DNA from: Solen grandis
Lineage: Eukaryota > Mollusca > Bivalvia > Adapedonta > Solenidae
Reading direction: 5' to 3'
Length of the DNA stretch: 64,000 nt
NCBI GenBank assembly: GCA_021229015.1
Contig: CM037783.1
Location: forward strand, 10,301,324-10,365,323
Shown in pieces: positions 1 through 10,817 of this stretch (the stretch's first letter is position 1; every line of letters starts with the position of its first letter). The position numbers and the translations under genes were made by a program. The notes under the pieces were generated by a model, which saw only the letters and a program-made list of their open reading frames with translations, was not told the DNA's origin and did no database searches.

Positions 1-2189
1 TTCTGGATGCAGGGGAGAAGAAGTGGGGAACAGATGAGTCAAGGTAACCTTGTAGATTACGATGTCATCATGGCTGCACTCTTAGTAAATGTGTGGGCAA
101 GACTGATGCTTTACAATTATAATATACCCTATAAAATGTTGCCACCTTTACTTTATATAGACTTATTATGACCCATCGGCATACAGAGCAGTCTACACAG
201 TCTGTATGGCAAAGAAAAATCCATTGTTTCAATTACAACTTAAAGTTCAGTAAATCGATATTCATGAAGATATTGATTTGTACATGATTATTCATTAGGT
301 AGTTACAATCATGTTTTGTGACTGTGTTTGCTGAAAATTCAGTGTCCTATAATATTTTATTCATTATCTGTCATCAAATAATTCTAATGTAGGCTACTGA
401 TATGTGTAAAATTTACTTTCCCAACATCACGGGTGAACTTTAATAGATTGTAAAGTAGGTTCTGTGAGAAAAATATGTTTATTCATATAGACACACTGGA
501 AACACTAATTAATGACTAAATGTAATGCAGTTTCTTTGTATCAGTTGGTTGATGACTTTCTCTTTTTTTCTGCATATACATGTACAATATTGTATTATAC
601 CATAACAATAATTCTTTTATAATAATCACAACCAGTTTCTTTATTTTGACACAAGATACTGGTACATTTAGCCGCATATAAAGAAAGACATTTGATATAT
701 TTCAGGTTCAATGCTATCCTGTCAGCCCGTAGCTACCCCCAGTTACGAGCCACCTTCCAGGAGTACGCAAAGCTGGCCAACAAGGATATTGATGACACGA
801 TACAGAGTGAGATGTCTGGAGACTTGAAGGACAGCATGTTGGCCATAGGTAGGGACACTGGGCCTCTCTATATCCCCACAATAAAGTTTAAAGAGAGTAC
901 AAGTCACTCTGTACGTTAGGTTAATTGGTCGGCCTGTCAGTCATTTTGTTGGACTGTTTCAAAAAGTTTATGGTGCAGACTTCTACCACTAATTTTGTGG
1001 GGTTGTAATGAAACTTGGTACATATTACATGCAATACTAATAGGTAGAGATGTATGTTTTTTTATTATTCTGCACTGCCATAGCTTAGTTTAGTGGTAGA
1101 TCCAAAGGCAGTGTTTTTTAACATTAGTGGGTGCAAGATTTATTCATAACATTTCTAAATGCAAAATACTGACTCTTGTTATTATTACTGGGAACATTAT
1201 ATGAACATTAGATAATCTGTTTCTTATTCAATATTCAATATAAACTCTAAACTCTTATTACCTAGTGTAACTAAAAGTGAGATATTGATTAAAAAAAATA
1301 AAATCTATCTTAGCTAATAATCTTTGATCCTTTGATAATTATTCTATTTGTGTACTGTAAAGTTTTGACTTTGTGGACAATAAAATCAATATTATAAAGT
1401 TTTGAGCTCCTTGGTTTAGTTTAAACTAGCATATGCATTATAATAGAGCTGAGTTAATGCATCTATGCCGTATATAGGAATATTTCCCAGTCGTGACTGT
1501 ATGTACATGTTTTTATGTCCTACACAGTGCGGTGTATAAGGAACAAGGCAGCCCATTTCGCAAGTGAACTGTACAAGTCAATGAAGGGACTGGGCACAGA
1601 TGACGACACCCTGTGTCGGGTGGTGGTGTCACGAGCCAGTGTCGACATGGTACAGATCAAGGAGGAGTTCCTCAAGCAGTACAAACAGTCCCTCGGCATG
1701 TTCTGTGCGGTAAGTAACCACCAGACACCCAGGGATCATTATAGCTATGATATGAAATACTGGGCAAATGAGAATGGCCAGCTTTTGTAAGATATTAATA
1801 ATCATTACATTCATTGACATAAAGTTTTGTTTCATTAAGGTAATTTTATGAGTATAATAAATATATAATTCCATATAGAGTCACAAATATATGTTCCAGA
1901 AAACTGATGCTGAAATAAATAATAAGAATCCATTGGATTAATCTTTTAAATAATGTTACCATTCATGAAATTGAAACAAATCCACAATAAGAATTGGTGA
2001 TATCACTATAGTTTTGTGATACACATCCTACATTATACTGAATTATAGTTCAAAATCAGCCTGACAGCATTGTGAACATTGACGAGAATGTGAGACTGGT
2101 GTGTTCTGTTTCAGGATGACCTGTCTGGTGACTACAAGACTCTGACTTTGGCACTGATCCGAGAGGAGGGGGCGGGAGGAAAGAAGTGA
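1..2189 (+). CDS. Annexin, C-terminal part (last four exons)
   Basis: Exons are 1-43 (cut by the window edge), 706-848, 1528-1709 and 2115-2189, all with GT-AG borders and continuous phase; together they give about the last 146 residues. Annexins are cytosolic proteins that bind acidic membranes in a calcium-dependent way. Annexin repeat 3 is visible as GEKKWGTDES followed by FNAILSARSYPQLRATFQEY, with the acidic partner in MSGDLKDS. Repeat 4 contains the type II calcium loop KGLGTDD and ends in DDLSGDYKTLTLALI, then a short tail EEGAGGKK and TGA. Both calcium loops keep the GT plus a distant acidic residue, so calcium binding is probably intact. The paralog number cannot be set because the variable N-terminal head is outside the window. 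Confidence 0.96.
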
Positions 2190-3398
2190 TCCCTATCCCT
2201 TCAGCATGACACTGGACACATGTCCACAGGACATGACAGTCTGATCTGACATCAAAATGATATTACATTGTCACTTTAGGTCCCTCAATTATAACCATAG
2301 CTACTGATTCCATTTTGATATAATACACAGAATATGCCTTTCATTTCACATTTCATTAGTGCAAAAGATATTTTCTTAATGCATTTGTCTGATCATTTTC
2401 AAAATATAAGACATCCATTTTCATTGACTGTTATAAGAGTGCCTTCATTTGTTTTAACTATGCAACAAACAACCTTCAATTAAGTGGCCATTAATGTCAT
2501 TATTTACATATCTTTGTGTGAAAGTTAAAACCAGAATATCGATGAAATGTGCAGACTGATCAGGTTTTGCACTGTAAGCTTGAGGTTATTGTCAGAGTTT
2601 TACTGAAAACCTTATAAAACCTGTTCAGTGTGATTTAGAATCACAATGGTTACTTTTGTTATTGAAGTGGTGTTTTCATAGGGGAATGGATACAGAAATA
2701 TGTAAATTTAATACTAGGTACATGTAATAAAAATAAACTTTATCAATTCAAAAAAATAGGGCTTGAAGCAATATTGCTTTTGAAAATTAAAGAGCTGCCA
2801 CTGATGGTGACAAATGGGTGGTACTTCATGTACTTGTCCAAATGACCATAAACCCTTTCACACCTGGGTTGAACTGGTGAAAATCCACCTAGAATCACTA
2901 CACTATCTGCTATTTTCGAATTATCATCTTTTAGATTTTATTTCATAACAATATACATTCTTCATAGATTTTAAGGTTTATAATTATATACATTTTATGT
3001 TTTTGTTTTTTTTATAGTCATTTAATATATTTTTAAGGAAATGTATGTATAGAAAAGGTTCATATTTATTATAAGACTTTATCTGTTAATGGCATTTTGT
3101 AATACTGGCTTTTGTAATGAATAATGTTTTAACAGTATATTTAATGTGCAGTACATGTATACAGTTGAAAATTGATCTAAACTACACAAAGTAAAAAAGA
3201 ATATTATTGTTCAACACTACATGTTTGTTACACTTGATATGGTTATAACATACACCTAAATGACAATTGTTTACTGTTCTTTTTGTTTAATGTATTAAAG
3301 ATAATATTTTTATTATGATTTATATGAATGAAACATAAAACACACTCTTTTCCATATCTTCCACACATTGCTTTTAAACTGCCATTGTATTGATTATT
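2190..3398. other. Annexin 3' UTR and intergenic DNA
   Basis: AT-rich sequence without a convincing reading frame, tRNA or repeat. The first 500-600 bases are likely 3' UTR. Confidence 0.5.
2726..2737 (+). promoter_or_regulatory. Candidate poly(A) signals of the annexin transcript
   Basis: Two overlapping AATAAA hexamers occur about 540 bases after the annexin stop codon. They are the first tandem pair downstream. In such AT-rich DNA the hexamer is common by chance, so this is only a plausible 3' end. Confidence 0.3.
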
Positions 3399-3965
3399 AG
3401 TCCCCTACCGGTGTTCACACCGGAGGGGACTATAGGTTTGCCCTCCGTCTGTCCGTCCGTCTGTCTGTCCGCTCAAATCTGGATCCCGCGATAACTTAAT
3501 AACTAAGCAAGCTAACTTGATGAAACTTGGTATATGACTAGATGGCAATGTGTAGATTATGCACGTCATTTTATTTTTGTTCTTCGACTAAAATTGTGGT
3601 TGCTATGGTAACGGAAATAGTGAAAATATGGCAAAAAATGGGATCCCGCGATAACTAAGCAAGCTAACTTGATGAAACTTGGTATATGACTAGATGGCAA
3701 TGTGTAGATTATGCACGTCATTTTATTTTTGTTCTTCGACTAAAATTGTGGTTGCTATGGTAACGGAAATAGTGAAAATATGGCAAAAAATGGGATCCCG
3801 CGATAACTAAGCAAGCTAACTTGATGAAACTTGGTATATGACTAGATGGCAATGTGTAGATTATGCACGTCATTTTATTTTTGTTCTTCGACTAAAATTG
3901 TGGTTGCTAAAGCAAAAAATGGGATTGATTACCATATTGAGTCAAGGTGGAGCCGGTAGGGGACT
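3399..3965. repeat. Tandem-core element with inverted ends AGTCCCCTACCGG
   Basis: The element opens with AGTCCCCTACCGG and closes with the exact reverse complement CCGGTAGGGGACT. After a CCGT/CTGT-rich stretch it holds 2.7 copies of a unit starting GGATCCCGCGATAACT at 3481, 3641 and 3793. The period is 152 bp; the first copy carries 8 extra bases. Copies are almost identical, so the array is young. The layout (microsatellite, then a core array of about 150 bp) is that of pearl-like bivalve elements, but with a different end sequence. Confidence 0.8.
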
Positions 3966-4284
3966 TTATGTGTTGCATACAACACCAGTTACTTGTTTTT
4001 ATAGTTCAGACAATGTGTATGTTTATGTCTACATAAAAGCTGTATATTTCTGTTTAAGACCATTGAATGTATAATTATACAAGTATGTTTAATACATATG
4101 AACATCACCCTTTATTGATAATAACACACAAATGTTCTGTACTGATGTTTGTACTGGTAAATATATGTATATTACCTGTATATTAGAAATGCTTGCCACT
4201 TTAATTGAGATGGTGTCTAAAATGTGTTTATATATTTACCTCATTTACTGAAGACAATTGACTTCATGTATGTATATGTTTTTA

Positions 4285-4985
4285 TGCTCACCGAAGGTGA
4301 CGCATATAGTCGCCGCTTCGTCCGTCCGTCCGTCACACTTTCCTTGTCCGGACTATTTCTCAGGAACTAACGGCTTGAATTCAACGAAACTTTATGGGAA
4401 GCTTTATTACCAAGAGGAGATGCGCATATCGTCAGCATGACCCGATTCCTAAATTTTTCACAGAGTTATGGCCCATTGACTTTTCGGCCTATAGTTCATA
4501 TTGCATGATTCTTGTCCGGGCTATTTCTCAGGAACTAATGGCTTGAATTCAATGAAACTTTATGGGAAGCTTTATTACCAAGAGGAGATGCGCATATCGT
4601 CAGCATGACCCGATTCCTAAATTTTTCACAGAGTTAAGGCCCCTTGACTTTTTGGCCTATAGTTCATATTGCATGATTCTTGTCCGGGCTATTTCTCAGG
4701 AACTAATGGCTTGAATTCAACAAAATTTTATGGGAAGCTTTATCACCAAGAGTAGATACGCATATCATCGGCGTGACCTGGTTCCTCAATTTTTCACAGA
4801 GTTATGGCCCCTTGACTTTTTGGCCTATGGTTCATGTTGCATGATTCTTGTCCGGGCTATTTCTCAGGAACTAATGGCTTGAATTCAATGAAACTTTATG
4901 GGAAGCTTTATTACCAAGAGTAGATACGCATATCGTCGACGTGACCTGGTTCCTCAATTTTTAAGAGAGTTATGGCCCCTACTAC
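4285..4985. repeat. Pearl-like element with 168 bp core array
   Basis: The head GCTCACCGAAGGTGACGC is followed by a (TCCG)n tract, then four copies of a unit beginning CTTGTCCGG at 4343, 4511, 4679 and 4847, exactly 168 bp apart. Copies differ at a few per cent. No closing hairpin was found, so the right end may be truncated. Confidence 0.75.
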
Positions 4986-6139
4986 CATGTTGTTGACTAA
5001 TATTCATGTCATTTGCCTAATTTAACAGGAGGTATCATTTAAACAAAACCCCACAAAATTCAATATGCTAGTAATGTCAATCATAATCATGTCAGCTAAT
5101 TGTTGTTTAGGCCATTATACACTATTTCAAATATCCAGTCATATGTCAATAGTGTTGGTTAACCTCTTTGATATGAGCACACATTGAAATGTATGACTTA
5201 ATTTTTAGTAGTATAAAAACTTAAAAAAAATCAATGAAAGATCTGATGAGTAACATGTATTATCATATTAAATAGTAAACTGTTACTAAGTCTCCAAATT
5301 AGAGTTGGTAAAACATCTCATCTGATGAGGAGAATAGATATGATTTAGGAATGGGGATTTCAACATATCCTCCCACCCATTGACCAAGGCCTTATTTGTA
5401 ACAATGACGTTCTTCGGGGAGCATCTGTCAGTTCTACTGACTTTCTTGTTAACAATTTATTCCACAAATTGTCTTATAAGACAAATGTTCTGCATTTACA
5501 TTTTAGAGTGGGGAAAAAGGAAGAAAATGAAAATAAAACAAAAAACGAAAATAAGATAAAATGGCTAACAAGAACGGTGAACTAAGAGTGTGAAATTTAT
5601 AAAGTTAAAACACTAGAGTAAACATAAAGGTATATTGTCCTTAAAGGTTAGATAGGGACGAAATAAAGATAAGATGGTGTGTATACAGTCAGTATACACA
5701 TATAGGGCGAGTTCAAAGAACGATGAACTTTCAGTTGATCTGGTCCTAATTACCATAATCATGTGCCAATCTCTTATCCTTTGGCCAACTTTTTCAAGGT
5801 GTGGATATGTCACTCATTTATATTTATATATTTGCTATTTATTGTTATTCCCTCCTCTGTGATATGTTGTAGATATTGTTAGATATTTAGATGGATGGTT
5901 GTGAATGATGGAATGTTTTTTCCTGGAGAGTAGATTTTTCAAATATTCTAATAAAAAATAAGATAGATATTGTCTGTTAGTTATTAAATGCTTAAAACTG
6001 GATAAACATTGTTGTTGTTTTTTTATTCTTCCATCAATGCCATTGAATATCTTATGCACACCTGTTTAGTTATGTTGCTTGCTCCATTTATCAAATACTC
6101 TTTTGTCATTAGATAATGCTTAAAATACAAATTTAAAGC
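4986..6139. other. Intergenic, no feature seen
   Basis: AT-rich sequence. Short open frames on both strands here lack splice context, codon bias or recognisable motifs. Confidence 0.4.
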
Positions 6140-7552
6140 CCTGGTATTACTGGGAGGATGTGATGGAAAATCATGGCTCTGCCCCCTGCCAGCCATATGT
6201 AAGACAGTCCAAATGATTTTAACAGTCTTGATAAAGAGTGACCCAAGGAACATCTGTGCTAAAAAAAATTTGAAATCCAACCAGTATTTTTGGACAGAAG
6301 ATTTCTTCAAATTTGTACTAGTCTGATTTCGGTTATCCAAACATGCGTTATCCGAAGCCTACCCTTTATTCGAATCTAACCATGGGTCCCGATTTTTCCT
6401 TATATAAGTTCATATGAAATAAAACCCTTTACTCGTCTGGATTATCCAAACAACCTTTTATCTGATGTAAATATTGGGTCCCCAACGTACAGTCTAATCA
6501 CCTGTTCACAACTTTTTTCCGAAATGGTCTACACACCTTACCTGTCAAACTGTGAAGGAGAGATCACTATAATGTCTTCAGTACATAAACTGATAACTTA
6601 ATGGCAGTTAAAATAATGAAAGAATGTGCTAATCAAAGAAATTAAGAATTAGTTAATATTCACCTCATTTTATCGAGAAAGCAAACTTACAAGAGTATGG
6701 GTATAAATGTGGCCTAATTTAATTGCAGTCAGCTCACATTGAGAATAACTTCCACGACATATTGCTTCTGCTACGTAAAAAAAATGTGTTTCATTTTATG
6801 TTTATTTCACCTGGAATTAAATCGCAGCGATAGATGCAGAAACACAGGGAACTAAAATGGCCTACATGTAAAGTAATTTTAATAACAAGAAAAGCCTATT
6901 TGTTTAAAACCTATTTCAGAATGATTTCATTGTACAATCTGTACTTTGTTATAAGTAAATCACGTATAAAAACACTCGGGACAAACTATTAAATACAAAC
7001 ATTAAAGCATGCACATAAAAGTTACATTTGACCATACTGGTTTATTCAAACAGTGAAACACTGGTGCAGACAACCTCGAATAACCCAGATCAGACTGTAT
7101 ATACATATAAGGAAAATGGCTCTTCCCTCTGGCGCTAATGTTTTTCAAAGGATCCAATTAATTTTTACAATCTATGTTGCGAGTCACCTACGAAACATCT
7201 GTGCAAAAAAAAACTTTGAAATCCAGCCAGTACTTTTGGACAAGAAGATCTTTCATATTTGTACTTTAATGATACATGTAAGGAAAACGGGCTCCACCAC
7301 TGGCAGCCATGTTTTTTTCAATGGATCCAAATAATTTAAACAATCTTGCTAGAGAGTGACCAAAGGAACATCTGTGCAGAAATATTTTAAAATCCACTCA
7401 GTACTAGGAACATCCCTGTAAAGGTTTATGAAAATTGGCCCAGTAGTTTAGAAGATGTCGTTTAAGTTAAATGTCGTTGACAGACAGCAGATGACTGACA
7501 CTGGACATTCATTGGTCACAATAGCTCACCTTTGGAAAAGGTGAGCTAAAAA
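6140..7552. repeat. Degenerate pearl-like element, interrupted
   Basis: Pieces at about 6165-6317 and 7098-7410 share the phrase 'ACCAAAGGAACATCTGTGC' and flanks with the array at 48408-49415, and the copy ends in a hairpin GCTCACCTTT...AAAGGTGAGC followed by TAAAAA at 7552. The left part continues directly into the right part if the 780 bp segment 6318-7097 is removed, so it is one old element split by a later insertion. Confidence 0.65.
6318..7097. mobile_element. Pogo/Tigger-like non-autonomous element, TA target
   Basis: Flanked by TA on both sides (6316-6317 and 7098-7099). Its left end reads CTAGTCTGATTTCGGTTATC, its right end (reverse complement) CAGTCTGATCTGGGTTATTC, an imperfect terminal repeat of the 'GGTTATCC' kind seen in pogo/Tigger elements. 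No transposase frame remains. It sits inside the pearl-like repeat. Confidence 0.6.
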
Positions 7553-9607
7553 AACTACAAAGGGAATTCTAGGGCTTTATAAAGAAAATGGTCAAACCAA
7601 ATAGGAACTCTGTCAATATTTTATTCAACTGTTTACAAAAACACATATGATGTGTTTAAATAAGGCAAAATAACATTTCTGTTTGTATGAAATTACTGGT
7701 ACAGGATAAATATTTTTCTGTAGAATTGATATTTGATCCAGTAATATTAAACAATACATTTGAAATTTCTAAATGTACCAATATAAATTTATTGTTTTCA
7801 AAGCAAGCATTATTTGATAATTATAAACATTTTAATAGATGAAGATATAAACTGGAGGTTTGGCCGATAATGTCAACCTGTATTTTATAGGAAAGCAAAA
7901 TATGTTTAATCAAACAAATAAATAGTCTTGTACATGAAGTTAAGGAAATGAAAAGAAGTAATTAAACAAATTCCAACAATTGTATCCAAAATTCTTTGGA
8001 CTAAATTCTTAATCTGCATATGAAAAAGGATTGATAAATATAGAAACAACACTACAAAAAAGAAAATAAACTTAAGAATAGCAATGAGTAAAAAAACATT
8101 TTATGGTAACCTAAATCATTTAGTTGGTGATCACATGAATTTCTTTGTAAAGATAAAAAAAACAATGAATATATGGAGTTTGAGTTGCCTACCAAACAAT
8201 TTTTATTTATCTACGTACAAGTAATAAATTGGATGGCATTACAAAATGGGTGTTTTGATGATGATGAATAATGACTTAATTATTGAATTTTCAACCTTGA
8301 CTATTAACATTTAAAATTGGCATTGGAGAAAAGACTCTAAACTTCCTTTACCATGCCATTAATATAATTATAAAATTTCAGACAAGAGTTTTAATTCCAG
8401 TAAGACTCTGACATATGCTTGTGTTTTCAGTATTGATTAATGCCAGTTATGAAAGCACCTTGAAACTGATACTTCTTTTATACTATGTTTCACACAACTT
8501 TATTTATCACATAACCCTGTGAGCAATTTAATGTATACTCCTTATCATGAAATAAGTATAAGGTTATTTAATTCTCTTTCCAATATCACAACTGCTTGCA
8601 CGAATTCTGCAATAGATACAAGCATTATCTCATGTCAAACAAAGCATATTACAGATATAAGCTAGCGCTTTCACTATAGGTGATGTAGAAGTACTCTGGT
8701 CCACTGGTAGCATACAAACGATTGATTTTTTGAGTTTATCGTTGCTACGACAGTATTTCAGTCATATAGCGACATCCAGCTAATTACAAGTGGAGGAAGA
8801 CCCCAAGCGTGGAAAGGAATATACGGACAAATGCCAACAATTCAATCATACAAACAAAGACTTTCTTTGAAAATGCACAATGAACATACTTTTTAAATAA
8901 ATATATTTACATTGGAAAACTGGAAGCACTTTCATTAAGTGGGAAATATAATCTGAAGAATGGAAATGAATTAAAGTTTTGAACGAGACTCTCAGCCCTT
9001 TATCATGTGAAAGTTAGCTATTACTTTTGCAATACAAGATGCTGATGCCAATGCTCATGTGTTTTTTCAATAAATTTGGTAAAAAAATGGACATAGAGTT
9101 ATGGCCCTTGATGAGAATGTAGCCCTTGTGATAGTGAACAAGTAGGTGAAGTTTGATGACAGACAGTTTAACAGTTTATAAGTTATGACCAAGGTTAAAG
9201 TTTTTATGACAAATATGCCACCATAAATGAAGACACTACTACAAGAATGATGACAATAACTCATTTTCTTTAAAAAGCCAAGCTAAAAACAAAAATCTAG
9301 AGCTATCAATAAATGTGCTATATACCCCCACCACAGCTCAGCAGAAAGGACTAAATGATTTGTACATGTATATACCGCTGGCCATGCTGATGTAGAAGGG
9401 GCATGCTATAAAAAATCATCCTGTATTCTACTGACTGCTTCTCATCAGTAACTGGGAGACAGTAAGTAATAATAAACACTTGGTCAGTCTGAGAATGGTT
9501 TTCCATCGTGCGTGTGTATATGTGTTTCACATTCATTCTTTAACTATGTGTGATATGTCTTCCTAAAATAATTTTTAGCTGACATAAAATTTATTTGCAT
9601 CTACTTT
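7553..9607. other. Intergenic, mostly featureless
   Basis: AT-rich DNA without a gene. One short segment near 8725-8815 (containing ACAGTATTTCAGTCATATAG) is repeated near 39155-39240, so it is part of a dispersed element. Confidence 0.4.
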
Positions 9608-9611
9608 TTAA

Positions 9612-9844
9612 CCCTTTCCCTCATATAGACTCATTTTGACGCACTCAATAGGTACCACATAAAGCCTGATCTGCAGAAAACCACAGTTAAACCTTACCAA
9701 ATTTAATTACAAAATCCTCATTTCCAGACCACTGAGGAGCAGCGAACAGCATAAAACCTGATCACCTGCGAGTTACTCACAGGCTGATCTGGTTTTATGC
9801 TGTTCGCATAGGTCTTTTCATGGTTTCCTCTATGCGGGAAAGGG
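9612..9844 (+). mobile_element. TTAA-flanked MITE, copy 1
   Basis: Starts CCCTTTCCCTCATATAGAC and ends in the inverse ...GGGAAAGGG, with TTAA on both sides (9608-9611 and 9845-9848). CCC ends and a duplicated TTAA are the signature of piggyBac-type transposition. The centre is a long imperfect palindrome, with GATCACCTGCGAG...CAGGCTGATC between CAGCATAAAACC and GGTTTTATGCTG. No coding capacity. Confidence 0.88.
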
Positions 9845-9992
9845 TTAAGACAATTTTGAGGACACACTGCACTCATGGAATAATATATATTCCAGAAAAT
9901 GGGAGATCCTATCTAAATGAAGAAATATTTTGGGATTAATGTTCAAGATTAAACCTAATGTTGAATCAAAAAATATTAAACACTCACAACAG

Positions 9993-10142
9993 ATGAAACT
10001 AGAGCTATCACCATGGTGATCAATACCCCCACCATCCCACCTTGTGAGTGTTGTACATGGTACGATGTAATGAGACAGAATGTGATGTAACTTGACAAAC
10101 GTGATTCCTAAATAACTCCCACTCCTGTGGAGCAGGAGTATA
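9993..10142. repeat. Dispersed repeat 'GATCAATACCCCC'
   Basis: This segment (GATCAATACCCCCACCATCC and following) recurs, diverged, at about 14916-15060, 15541-15625 and 19019-19075, always as '(A)GGTGATTAAtACCCCC..CATCCCAcCTTGT'. It is a low-copy dispersed repeat of unknown class in the 3' part of the HINFP locus. Confidence 0.55.
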
Positions 10143-10209
10143 AAAACAATGAGTATCTGAGCAGTAATAGCATACACTTTTAACACAGATATATTATAAA
10201 TATAAGTGA

Positions 10210-10817
10210 TCATCGTTTCTGGAGCGCCACTTCGCCCAACATCTGCAGGTTGTACATATTCTCCTCCAGGGAACTGTTTCCGGACAGTTTGAGAGGCACA
10301 GCCTCGTCTGCCCGCTGGTTGTCCCTGTGGATCATATACTCCCCGTCCTCATTGGTGGTGATCTGTATAACCACCTTCCTCATCACTATCACTCTGCTCT
10401 TCCTCAGACATCTCCTCCAACTGGGACACTATCTCGTTGTCAGAAACAACCAACTTTTCCTCCTTGTCAGGGGTTTTTACTAATGGTGGTTTTCTATTTT
10501 TCTTTCCTCTTTTTGAACTAAGATCACCATCAGAAGGTTTTCTCTTGCCACTGGTTGAAGGTCTATCACTGTCTGCAGAGTTCACATCAGTTTCAACCAT
10601 ATTAAAACCAGTATTATTCATGGGACTTTCACTTGTGTCCTTGTCTAGAGTCAGGAGGTCAGCCATGTCATCTGACTCTGATGATCCTCCCAATCCCTGT
10701 GTGTTTGTAATGTCCTCTGTAGCTGAACTGTCTGCAGACAATTTCTGTCCCTGGAGCTCAATACTCTCATAGCGTACAGTCTGTAGCCTCCAAAATCCAT
10801 CTGCATGCAGTTTATAC
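10210..10817 (-). CDS. HINFP: HINFP exon 9: acidic C-terminal tail, frame disrupted
   Basis: Acceptor GTTTCCAG, then [19 protein letters not shown], the family signature. A Ser/Asp/Glu-rich, disordered tail follows, with a basic patch ([10 protein letters not shown]) that could be a nuclear localisation signal. The main frame stops at 10349 after [11 protein letters not shown]. The +1 frame, open from 10428 to 10210, encodes [20 protein letters not shown] and a further tail. Its hydrophobic core resembles the 'VIHVVNQ...EIVYYVL' C-terminal block of vertebrate HINFP, so the original protein probably used it. A one-base insertion or two-base deletion between 10351 and 10428 (real or an assembly error) explains this. 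Confidence 0.9.
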
